Source of the DNA: Thiolapillus brandeum
GTDB lineage: Bacteria; Pseudomonadota; Gammaproteobacteria; Chromatiales; Chromatiaceae
Direction of reading: 5' to 3'
Length of the DNA: 10,885 nucleotides
NCBI GenBank assembly: GCA_011051425.1
Contig: DRLF01000039.1
Coordinates: 1-10,885 of the forward strand
Positions 1 to 6,560 of the stretch are shown here, in pieces; position 1 is the first letter of the stretch, and each line of letters opens with the position of its first letter. The notes beneath the pieces are model-generated. The model was not told where the DNA came from. It made no database searches and saw only the letters and a list, made by a program, of their open reading frames with translations. Both the position numbers and the translations under genes were made by a program.

Positions 1-430
1 AGTGGGCCTGCAGATCCTCGAACCGCCCCACCGAGTCCACCACGAGGCGGTCCCCGTCGGACAACCAGGTGTACTGCGGCCGCAGGTGCAACTGCTCGAA
101 GATCTCCCGCCCCCGGAAGGCCTCGAGGACGAAGGTCCTGAAATCTTCATAGGGAAGGTATTTCTCGGCGTCCTTTCTGTCGTCCTCGTTGTCGCCGCCC
201 TTCTTGAGATAGAAGAACGTGCTCACCAGCCGATCCCAGGGATTTCGCACAAAGGCGAAAGCGAAGCAATCCGGATCCATGTCTGCCTTGAAGCGGGCCA
301 GCGACATGTAGTCCGGTTGCCGTATGTCGTGACCTATGACCGGAATCCGGTGCCTGTACCAGACGGGCAGCATGCTCTGGCCGCCGGTCTTGGGGATGTG
401 GACAAAGACTACCTTTCTCTCAACGTTCAC
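1..430 (-). CDS. Sulfotransferase, Sulfotransfer_2 type (partial, C-terminus off the left edge)
   Basis: Reading leftward from a GTG at 430, 143 codons are visible and the frame stays open to base 1. The protein probably moves sulfate from PAPS to a carbohydrate or similar hydroxyl acceptor. Seen: HIPKTGGQSM at residues 11-20, which fits the 5'-phosphosulfate loop of the family; FVRNPWDRLVSTF at 60-72, the classic 3'-phosphate-binding motif with the Arg and Ser; and RPQYTWLSD near 117-125 followed by VGRFEDL at 134-140, also typical of this family (PF03567-like). A charged insert rich in Asp, Glu and Lys lies at 76-90. Family members are usually 200-260 residues, so roughly the last third is missing. 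It starts 26 bases after the stop of the oxygenase gene and is probably cotranscribed with it. The start is uncertain: an in-frame TTG at 442 is possible and no clear ribosome site is seen. No signal peptide or membrane segment is visible, so a cytoplasmic site is likely. The acceptor is unknown. Confidence 0.85.
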   Translation of the reverse strand, partial: MNVERKVVFVHIPKTGGQSMLPVWYRHRIPVIGHDIRQPDYMSLARFKADMDPDCFAFAFVRNPWDRLVSTFFYLKKGGDNEDDRKDAEKYLPYEDFRTFVLEAFRGREIFEQLHLRPQYTWLSDGDRLVVDSVGRFEDLQAH

Positions 431-456
431 GCGGACAATCAAGAAGGCGATACAGG

Positions 457-1044
457 CTAACTGCCAAAGAACAGATTGAACGCCACGCTTATGCGCTCTT
501 CACCGGACTTGTTTTCCTCTACATGGTGCGGCATCCAGGAGGGGAAGATGACGAACTCACCTTCCTTGGGCAGATGATTGTATGCCGGTGACGTCAGCGG
601 CGTGTGGACATCTATTGGCAAGGTGATACATCTTGCTTGCGGCCTGGGATCCAAAGCCACGAATCTACCGCAATCTTTTGGTGTCTTGACGTAGTATGCG
701 CCACTGTACATGGAATCCGGGTGGGTATGTACCCGATTGTAGCTTCCATGTAAATTCACGTTGGCCCAGCAGCCATTGACAATCATGCTGGAGTTCTCCC
801 TGATCCCAACTTGAGCGGCGACAGTTTGCATCACACCACCCAAGGCTTTCTGGAACAATGGAATTCGTGTCATATCAATAAAGGCGCTCTGCCAACCACC
901 CCCTTGATTGGAACGGGAGACACCGGCGGGATCACCCGCCTCACCCTTGCGCAGGGAAGTGATCAGCGACATGAGCTCGTTGCTGACGGCCTCGTGTTGC
1001 TCAATCCTGAAGACCCAGATAGGCGTACAGAAACATTTTATCAT
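457..1044 (-). CDS. 2OG-Fe(II) oxygenase, TIGR02466-like
   Basis: A 195-residue protein close to the usual size of the putative 2-oxoglutarate/Fe(II) dioxygenases of the TIGR02466 family. Seen: the N-terminus CTPIWVFRI fits the family's opening strand; NRVHTHPDSMYSGAYYV at 103-119 carries an HxD pair (H108, D110) as likely iron ligands; FPSWMPHHVEEN at 167-178 supplies the distal His (H173 by alignment to the family pattern); RISVAFN at 184-190 supplies the Arg (R184) expected to hold 2-oxoglutarate. All predicted active-site residues are present, so the enzyme should be active. Family members hydroxylate largely unknown substrates. The position directly upstream of a sulfotransferase suggests it acts on the same glycan, lipid or peptide, perhaps creating a hydroxyl group (inference). 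The ATG at 1044 is chosen because it fits the family N-terminus; the ribosome site is weak. It is transcribed away from the GT2 gene across a 312-base divergent gap. Confidence 0.88.
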   Translation of the reverse strand: MIKCFCTPIWVFRIEQHEAVSNELMSLITSLRKGEAGDPAGVSRSNQGGGWQSAFIDMTRIPLFQKALGGVMQTVAAQVGIRENSSMIVNGCWANVNLHGSYNRVHTHPDSMYSGAYYVKTPKDCGRFVALDPRPQARCITLPIDVHTPLTSPAYNHLPKEGEFVIFPSWMPHHVEENKSGEERISVAFNLFFGS

Positions 1045-1265
1045 AGCGTAGCGACCCAGTTGATAGGAATGTTCTCAAGCAGCATCCAGAACCATATTAT
1101 GTCGGCGAGCGACATCCAGGAGCATAGGAGGAGAGCCAGGGTATCGTCAATGCCACCCGGTGCCGACCACCCATGCACATCAACAACAGGACTCGCGGAG
1201 CTGACAACACCCTGACGACATCCGAAGCATCCTCTGAGCAGGACGCGGGCTTCGACCATACCCAA

Positions 1266-1282
1266 GGCGGGCTCTTCCCGCC
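1266..1282. repeat. Short perfect hairpin (6-bp stem)
   Basis: GGCGGG at 1266-1271 pairs with CCCGCC at 1277-1282 around a five-base loop CTCTT. No run of T follows on either strand, so it is not a typical intrinsic terminator. It lies about 75 bases before the GT2 start and would fall in its promoter or leader. At this GC content a stem this short can arise by chance. Confidence 0.4.
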
Positions 1283-1317
1283 CATAGTGTCCGAGTGTAT
1301 ATTTGGGAGACCACCTC

Positions 1318-1330
1318 ATTCAGCCTGAAT
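1318..1330. promoter_or_regulatory. Candidate operator palindrome upstream of GT2 gene
   Basis: ATTCAG and CTGAAT flank a single central C, giving a perfect 13-base palindrome that ends 26 bases before the GT2 start codon. The position would suit a repressor site or a small leader hairpin. No known operator consensus is recognised and chance is a real alternative. Confidence 0.2.
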
Positions 1331-1356
1331 TTTCTAAACGATAAACACGCACGCCC

Positions 1357-2265
1357 ATGCCACAGAAAGCCATATTGGACGAAAACATCACCGTAGGCAT
1401 GTCCGCGCATGGCAATTATAGCGTTACCCAACAGGCGCTACAGTCACTGTTCAACAGCGCAACGGGGGATTTCGAGCTCATCTTGGTCGACGACTGCTCG
1501 CCGGACGATACGAGATCATTGTTTCTGGAGGCAAAAAATGTGCATGCCAAGACCCGCGTGCTGGCCTTCGATGACAACAAGGAGTATTCGGGCAGTCTCG
1601 ACGCCATCCTCTCCCATGCCGCCGGTGATCTTGTTCTGTTCCTTTCCAATGACATCTATGTAACGCCCTCTTATCTCAGGGAGATAATTCGCGCGGCTCG
1701 ATATAGCCCCGATCACGGGATCGTGAGAGGCTGCTCGAATTTCGTCGACAATGGCCTGTCGACACACAACATACCGATTCCACCCGAACTGACGGGATGG
1801 AATGATCTGGCTGAGTTTTCGGAGCAGATTGCGAACAAGCATGGCGGGGAGTACCTGTTGGACAAGTACCTCACTGGTGATGCCTTTCTCGTCACACGTG
1901 CAGTCATTGACAAGATAGGTACCTTTGATCCTCTTTTCTATGGCTATTTCGCCGACCACGACTATGGTGTGCGAGCCAGGACAGCTGGTTTCGAACTGGT
2001 GCTGGCAAGAGGCGCCTATGCCATGCACAACCGATCGGCCAATTTCAGCTATCTGCCCAAACATCTCAGGGAAAAAAAGCTGGGCATGCGGTGGAGCCGG
2101 ATCTACGAAAACTGGGCCCGTTTCAAAATGAAATACGGACTCCCCGTCGAACTTCCCTATACAGGCATCAATGACATTGACTGGGACAGTCTGAGTTGCC
2201 GGGAGTATCGGCAGGAGCTGTGCTATTCCCCGCCACGGGACTACTCCCGCTACTCGATAGACTAG
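1357..2265 (+). CDS. Family 2 glycosyltransferase (GT-A fold)
   Basis: A 302-residue GT2 enzyme that would transfer a sugar from a nucleotide donor to a glycan or other acceptor at the cytoplasmic side. Seen: an N-terminal strand ITVGMSAHG at 11-19; the nucleotide-binding motif LVDDCSPDDT at 43-52; FLSNDIYVTPSYL at 95-107, whose SND (97-99) takes the place of the metal-binding DxD; TGDAFLVTRAVIDKIGTFD at 173-191 and a following FADHDYGVRA (198-207), the acceptor/catalytic acid region common to rhamnosyltransferase-like GT2 proteins; and a late His at 224 in AMHNRS. No membrane segments are present. Length is normal for a single-domain GT2. The start ATG at 1357 sits just before the first beta strand; no strong ribosome site is visible. 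It leads a three-gene rightward unit and its stop is 14 bases before the GT41 gene, so it may extend or build the glycan that enzyme starts. Donor and acceptor cannot be read from sequence. Confidence 0.88.
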   Translation: MPQKAILDENITVGMSAHGNYSVTQQALQSLFNSATGDFELILVDDCSPDDTRSLFLEAKNVHAKTRVLAFDDNKEYSGSLDAILSHAAGDLVLFLSNDIYVTPSYLREIIRAARYSPDHGIVRGCSNFVDNGLSTHNIPIPPELTGWNDLAEFSEQIANKHGGEYLLDKYLTGDAFLVTRAVIDKIGTFDPLFYGYFADHDYGVRARTAGFELVLARGAYAMHNRSANFSYLPKHLREKKLGMRWSRIYENWARFKMKYGLPVELPYTGINDIDWDSLSCREYRQELCYSPPRDYSRYSID

Positions 2266-2279
2266 CGTGACCAGTATGT

Positions 2280-4502
2280 ATGCAGTTGGCCACGCAAGAA
2301 TCAGGATGTGGCAGTAAGATGCCCAGGCAAGGCACCGAAGCGCTGTTCCGACAGGCGATGTCCTTATACCAGCAGGGCAGATTGGCTGCGGCGGAAAAAT
2401 CCGCGCGCAGTTTGGCTCACCGGCAGCCCGACCATGCCGGAGTACAGCATCTGCTGGGCCTCATAGCAGCCCAGCAGGGGGACAATACGCAAGCGGAAAA
2501 GTACTTGGCGCGTGCGACCCGCCTGGACAACCGTTATGCGGAAGCATTCTTTAATCACGGGTTGCTGTTGAAACTTCTGGGACGGCCGGAAGAGGCTCTG
2601 GTTGCCTTTGAACGAGCCACCCGCCTTCTGCCTTCCTCTGCCGAACCACGCGTCCAGCTGGCCAACCTGCTGCGGTGTCTCGGGCGCCTCGAGAAAGCAT
2701 TGGCAACCTGCGATCAGGCACTGCGGATCGACAACCAGCATGAGGGCGCACTCGCCGAAAGGCCAATAATTCTCTGGGAACTCGGCAGAAAGGAGGATGC
2801 TCTGCTTGCATGTAAGCAAGCACTCGATCTGAATCCCGCTAATGCCACCATGCAGTACAACCATGGCAACATGCTTAGAGAATGCGGATATGGGAAAAAG
2901 GCGCTGTCCGCCTATTCGAAGGCCACACAACTCAGGCCGGATTACACCGAAGCCCATTACAACCGCGCCAGCCTGTTGAAGGAAATGGGCATGCTGGAAG
3001 ATGCGCTGACATCCTACAGACTGGCTATCGAAAGCAGCCCGGCCCTGGCCAAGGCATATATCGACTTGGGAAACACGCTTTGCGATCTGGGTCGGTTCCG
3101 GGAGGCACTGCAAGCGTATGAAGAAGCGTCAAGCGTCGATCCGGACAACCCGATCGCCATCCGTAATCAGGGCAATCTGTTCATGGATACCGGCCAGGTG
3201 GACAAGGCAGAAGCCTGTTTCCGCCGCGCCCTGGAGCTTAAAGAAGATTACATAAAGGCGCGCAATAACCTGGTGATGCTGCTCGCTGCCACGACCCGCG
3301 GTTCGCCGGACACACTGCTGGAGGAACAGCGACGCTGGGACAATATCCATGGCGCAGCAGGCAGGACAAACCGCCTCCCGGCGCGGGCGGTTGCACCTTT
3401 GTCCGGAAGACGCCTCAGGGTCGGCTATGTGTCGCCGGATATGCGGACGCACGCGGTCGCCTATTTCTTCGAGCCGCTTCTGGAGCAGCACGATCGCGAA
3501 ACGTGCGAGATATTCTGTTATTCTTGCCACCCTCCTGCCCAGTCTGATGCGACCACCGAACGGCTCCGCAAGGCGAGCGAGCATTGGCGCCAGGTGCATG
3601 AACTGGACGACGAGTCCCTGGCGCAACGGATCTACGATGACCGCATCGATATACTCGTGGACCTGGCGGGCTACACCATGGGCAACAGGCTTGCCGCATT
3701 CACGTATCGGCCTGCGCCTGTTCAAGTAAGCTATCTGGGCTTCTTTGCCGCAACCGGGTTGGAGTCCATGGATTACTGGTTGACCGACAGGATACTCCAC
3801 CCTCCAGGCACCACCGAAAGAACGCTCGAAACCATCTACCGCCTTCCCCGCTGCTGGGTCTGCTACCGACCACCCGAACAGGCACCTCCCGTCGCCCCGC
3901 GCCCTGCAGATGGTGGCCACATCATGTTCGGTTGCTTCAGCAATATCTCCAAATTTTCGGACCAAGCCATAGCAGTCTGGAGCGATATTCTTCGCAGCCT
4001 TCCCGAAAGCCGTTTGCTTCTTATGGAGCGATTGTTGGCCAGCCCGGAAGTCCGGGCCATGTTGCTCGCCCGGTTTGAACAACAAGGCATAGGTTGCGAC
4101 AGACTGATTCTGCGCGGGAGCGTACCATATATACAGTATCTCGCCACATACGCGGAAATCGATATTATTCTCGACCCGTTCCCGCGAACTGGTGGCACAA
4201 CAACAGCAGAGGCCTTGTGGATGGGCGTGCCGGTCATCACTCTGGCTGGGCAACGCTACGTTGAACGGATCAGTACCAGCAAGCTTCATGCGCTTGGCCT
4301 GGATGACTTGGTTGCATCAAACCACAAGGAATATACTCAAAAGGCCATTGCCTTGGCGCGCGACCACGGGCATAGGCAGCTATTGAGAAAAACTCTACGC
4401 CAGAGAATGGCCGCATCCCCCCTGTGCGACAGCAAGGGGCTGGCACGTTCCATAGAAGCAGCATTTACAGAGATGTGGTCGCAGTGGAACGACGGAGATT
4501 GA
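2280..4502 (+). CDS. TPR-GT41 glycosyltransferase (O-GlcNAc-transferase-like), copy 1
   Basis: A 740-residue protein joining TPRs to a GT41 catalytic region, the arrangement of O-GlcNAc transferase and SPINDLY. About nine TPRs with strict 34-residue spacing occupy residues 18-324. The catalytic part begins with GYVSPDMRTHAV (382-393; conserved H391), continues through DRIDILVDLAGYTMGNR (454-470), RPAPVQVSYLGF (477-488) and MFGCFSNISKFS (549-560; K558 aligns with the catalytic Lys of human OGT), and ends with PFPRTGGTTTAEALWMGVPV (633-652). It should glycosylate Ser/Thr of a protein held by the TPR groove, from UDP-GlcNAc or a related donor. Some motifs differ from the usual forms: HA for HP after the conserved His, GFFAATG for GYPxTTG, and PRTGG for PYNGG. 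The start is ATG 2280; a second Met at residue 14 (base 2319) is possible and would lose no TPR. It lies between GT2 and sulfotransferase genes in one tight unit. No signal peptide, so cytoplasmic. Confidence 0.9.
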   Translation: MQLATQESGCGSKMPRQGTEALFRQAMSLYQQGRLAAAEKSARSLAHRQPDHAGVQHLLGLIAAQQGDNTQAEKYLARATRLDNRYAEAFFNHGLLLKLLGRPEEALVAFERATRLLPSSAEPRVQLANLLRCLGRLEKALATCDQALRIDNQHEGALAERPIILWELGRKEDALLACKQALDLNPANATMQYNHGNMLRECGYGKKALSAYSKATQLRPDYTEAHYNRASLLKEMGMLEDALTSYRLAIESSPALAKAYIDLGNTLCDLGRFREALQAYEEASSVDPDNPIAIRNQGNLFMDTGQVDKAEACFRRALELKEDYIKARNNLVMLLAATTRGSPDTLLEEQRRWDNIHGAAGRTNRLPARAVAPLSGRRLRVGYVSPDMRTHAVAYFFEPLLEQHDRETCEIFCYSCHPPAQSDATTERLRKASEHWRQVHELDDESLAQRIYDDRIDILVDLAGYTMGNRLAAFTYRPAPVQVSYLGFFAATGLESMDYWLTDRILHPPGTTERTLETIYRLPRCWVCYRPPEQAPPVAPRPADGGHIMFGCFSNISKFSDQAIAVWSDILRSLPESRLLLMERLLASPEVRAMLLARFEQQGIGCDRLILRGSVPYIQYLATYAEIDIILDPFPRTGGTTTAEALWMGVPVITLAGQRYVERISTSKLHALGLDDLVASNHKEYTQKAIALARDHGHRQLLRKTLRQRMAASPLCDSKGLARSIEAAFTEMWSQWNDGD
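4494..4497 (+). promoter_or_regulatory. Ribosome binding site GGAG for the sulfotransferase at 4506
   Basis: GGAG lies eight bases before the ATG at 4506, inside the last codons of the GT41 gene. It supports this start over the in-frame Met at residue 23 (base 4572), which has no such site, and it fits translational coupling. Confidence 0.6.
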
Positions 4503-4505
4503 AGG

Positions 4506-5441
4506 ATGCCAGATCGTGCTGATAGACTCGGTTCATCGGCTGCAGGATGTGCGATCATTGAACAAGATATCATGGCCCCTCCCACACCCAGTTTCGATAT
4601 ACCCTCCGCACCCCCGGTGATCATCATCGGCATGCACCGCTCAGGCACCAGTTTCCTAGCCAAGGTGCTCCACCAGTGCGGTCTATTCATGGGAACCGAC
4701 GTGCAAGGCAACCATGAATCCATGGTATTCATGCTGATCAACAATGGCATTCTCATAAATTGCAACGCCACCTGGAACAGGCCCTTCGCCGCGTATCTGG
4801 CCCTGCAGAACCCGGCCATGGTCGATTCATTGGCCCAGTATGCCTATACATCTCTCGAGACCGCGGCAGAGAACTACCTTGGCTCTTCCTCGCAACACGG
4901 CATACGACGACTGGCCGACCTGGACAGGCCATGGGGCTGGAAGGATCCGCGCAACACCTTCACGCTCCCGGTCTGGCGCCGCATCTTCCCGGAAATCCGG
5001 GTCATTCATATTCTCAGACACGGCGTGGACGTCGCCAACAGCATCTATCAGCGGGACACACTGCCTTACCTGAACCGGACGAATGGACCACACTTCCCCG
5101 CTATCAACGTGGTACGAGGAAAGTCCGGCCTCTTCCATGCCCGCCCTCCACTGAGCCTGGAGCAGGCATTCATGTTGTGGGAAGAGTATGTTGAAATGGC
5201 AACCGTCCGTGTGAAGGAACTTGGAGACAACGCCATTCAAATCAAGTACGAGGATTTCCTGGAAGCCCCCCGCGAGAGCCTGAAAAGCATCCTGGCGTTT
5301 TGCCGCCTGGACGACACCGAAATCCCCACTGACCTGGAGCACAGAGTCGACATCAGCAGGGCATACAGTTATCGACAAGATGAGGAACTACAGGCATTCG
5401 CGGAACACTGGAATGACATACTCTCCAGATTTCTATATTAG
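4506..5441 (+). CDS. PAPS-dependent sulfotransferase
   Basis: A 311-residue single-domain sulfotransferase. Seen: VIIIGMHRSGTSFLAKVL at 38-55, the P-loop-like 5'-phosphosulfate motif with R45-SGT; GWKDPRNTF at 144-152; and RVIHILRHGVDVANSIY at 165-181, the 3'-phosphate motif with R171 and S179. IKYEDFLEAP at 246-255 is the conserved element near the C-terminus of this family. The first 36 residues have no recognisable domain and may be a flexible tail. Length is normal. It would sulfate a hydroxyl on a sugar or other acceptor in the cytoplasm. It starts three bases after the GT41 stop, so the two are almost certainly cotranscribed; the likeliest acceptor is the glycan made by GT41 and GT2 (inference). 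Its stop is only four bases from the stop of the converging gene. It could instead act on lipids or small molecules; the family alone does not decide. Confidence 0.88.
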   Translation: MPDRADRLGSSAAGCAIIEQDIMAPPTPSFDIPSAPPVIIIGMHRSGTSFLAKVLHQCGLFMGTDVQGNHESMVFMLINNGILINCNATWNRPFAAYLALQNPAMVDSLAQYAYTSLETAAENYLGSSSQHGIRRLADLDRPWGWKDPRNTFTLPVWRRIFPEIRVIHILRHGVDVANSIYQRDTLPYLNRTNGPHFPAINVVRGKSGLFHARPPLSLEQAFMLWEEYVEMATVRVKELGDNAIQIKYEDFLEAPRESLKSILAFCRLDDTEIPTDLEHRVDISRAYSYRQDEELQAFAEHWNDILSRFLY

Positions 5442-5445
5442 ACGA

Positions 5446-6543
5446 TCATACCAATCTGTTCTTCTCCAGCCTGCAGTGCACGATTTCATGCGTGGCGATC
5501 GAGGCATGGCCGAAACTCGGGCTATCCCTGTTCTCCGCGAGGTTTCGCCCCCGATGCAAGACGAACCGCAGCGGCTCGAGTCCAGCCCCTCGTAAATAAT
5601 CGAACAGCTCCGACATCAGCCTCAAACGTCCTTCGTATTCATCCAGGGAGTTGCCCGACCCGACGCTGATGAAGAACTCTGCCTGTGGCTGTATTATTCG
5701 TGCAAGCTTCGAAAAGAAACCGCGCACATCATCGATCATGCGATGATCCACACGGATACCAACGACGTAGTTCCGTTGCTCAATCTCGCCATTCAGAACT
5801 TTCTCTTCCAGTTCATCGAATGCCGACAGCGCATCGTCATTGATCGCCAACAACCGCCCCGCATTTCCTGTGTTCAGTTCTTCATAGAGCTCTTGCAAGC
5901 GGGAATCATTGTCAATCAGTACGACATGTCGTGGCTGTTCCACTTCGACACCAAATGCCACGCTTGGACCGGCACACCCTGGCACTCCGTCGCCGCACGC
6001 CATCCTGGGCACCATATGAATGGATTCCACGTCCTTGTTGCCCCCGCTCGCCCCCATCGACAACTGCCTGGCCTCCCCGCTGTCCAGCTCGAACACCCCT
6101 ACCAACTTCAGAATCTGGCTTGCACGCACTGCGTCGGCTGAATGAAGTTTCTGGTAATAATGGAACAGACGCTCTGGATCGTCTTCGACCTCCGTGGCAA
6201 TACGCTTACGCACATACCGGTACAGATCTTCACTCTTCATCAAGTCCATCGACAAGACCCAGCCATCCAGCAGTTCACAACAGCAGGCAAGATGCGCCTT
6301 GAAGAAAACCTCTCTCAAAGCAAGTGAATCAGAGACCGCGGAAACGATGCCTGGAGCGACGGTTACAGACCGTACGAACTGACGGGAATCGCGGCTGCAT
6401 TTCAGCATGTCCAGATGCGCCGCGTAACCTTCCATGGCACCGATCGACACTTCGGCCAATGGCGACCTGGCAATGAAAGACAGGCCTTTCATCTCCACAT
6501 CGTAGCCATTCAGCACCAGGTTCAACATCTTGTCATTGTCCAT
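5446..6543 (-). CDS. Unknown protein with methyltransferase-like C-terminal half
   Basis: I do not recognise this 365-residue protein with certainty. The start ATG at 6543 is preferred because GGGAG lies seven bases upstream; the frame could begin at 6594, but the extra 17 residues only overlap the end of the preceding gene. The N-terminal half is probably helical, has three consecutive Cys (87-89) and no known motif. A linker at 158-200 is rich in Gly, Met and Pro. The C-terminal half reads like the later part of a class I SAM methyltransferase: RHVVLIDNDSRLQ (205-217) could be strand 2 with its acidic residue, YVVGIRVDHRMIDDV (259-273) resembles motif IV, and FFSKLARIIQPQAEFFISVG (276-295) resembles the helix and strand after it. 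The glycine-rich SAM-binding loop is not evident, so it may be a degenerate or non-catalytic relative. It is last in the leftward unit after a TPR-sulfotransferase and a GT41 gene, 17 bases after the GT41 stop, which implies a role in the same modification. Function is not assigned. Confidence 0.75.
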   Translation of the reverse strand: MDNDKMLNLVLNGYDVEMKGLSFIARSPLAEVSIGAMEGYAAHLDMLKCSRDSRQFVRSVTVAPGIVSAVSDSLALREVFFKAHLACCCELLDGWVLSMDLMKSEDLYRYVRKRIATEVEDDPERLFHYYQKLHSADAVRASQILKLVGVFELDSGEARQLSMGASGGNKDVESIHMVPRMACGDGVPGCAGPSVAFGVEVEQPRHVVLIDNDSRLQELYEELNTGNAGRLLAINDDALSAFDELEEKVLNGEIEQRNYVVGIRVDHRMIDDVRGFFSKLARIIQPQAEFFISVGSGNSLDEYEGRLRLMSELFDYLRGAGLEPLRFVLHRGRNLAENRDSPSFGHASIATHEIVHCRLEKNRLV

Positions 6544-6550
6544 GCATGTT

Positions 6551-6555
6551 CTCCC
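6551..6555 (-). promoter_or_regulatory. Ribosome binding site GGGAG for the gene starting at 6543
   Basis: On the minus strand GGGAG is followed by a seven-base spacer and the ATG at 6543. It lies between the GT41 stop and this start, and is the main reason to choose 6543 over 6594. Confidence 0.65.
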
Positions 6556-6560
6556 GCCCG

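Larger units (their letters stand above)
1045..1356. other. Divergent intergenic region, no convincing gene
   Basis: This 312-base gap separates the leftward oxygenase from the rightward GT2 gene and should hold promoters for both. Short open frames exist on both strands (811-1215 on plus, 1041-1319 on minus), but their translations resemble no family I know and the plus one lies mostly over the oxygenase gene. A TATATT near 1297 and a CATAAT on the minus strand near 1098 could be -10 elements, but neither has a good -35 partner, so I do not annotate promoters. A hairpin (1266-1282) and a small palindrome (1318-1330) are listed separately. Purine-rich AGGAGGAGA around 1126-1134 looks like a ribosome site but leads only to a 22-codon frame starting at 1150. 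Confidence 0.6.

Noticed and set aside
2..460. 152-codon open frame on the plus strand at the left edge
   Set aside because: The minus strand here encodes a sulfotransferase with both PAPS motifs, so the plus frame is a shadow.
811..1215. 134-codon plus-strand frame spanning the oxygenase gene and the divergent gap
   Set aside because: More than half is antisense to a well-supported oxygenase and the rest shows no motif; the internal AGGAGGAGA leads only to a 22-codon frame.
1041..1319. 92-codon minus-strand frame overlapping the oxygenase start by four bases, with a hydrophobic end
   Set aside because: The ATGA-type overlap is tempting, but the translation has no recognisable family and no convincing ribosome site; comparison with relatives would be needed to revive it.
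2364..3113. 249-codon open frame on the minus strand under the TPR region of GT41 copy 1
   Set aside because: It mirrors the 34-residue TPR repeats of the real gene and has no motif of its own.
3129..4289. 386-codon open frame on the minus strand, antisense to GT41 copy 1
   Set aside because: The plus-strand protein over the same bases has a clear TPR-GT41 architecture; the antisense translation resembles no family and is a usual by-product of GC-rich coding DNA.
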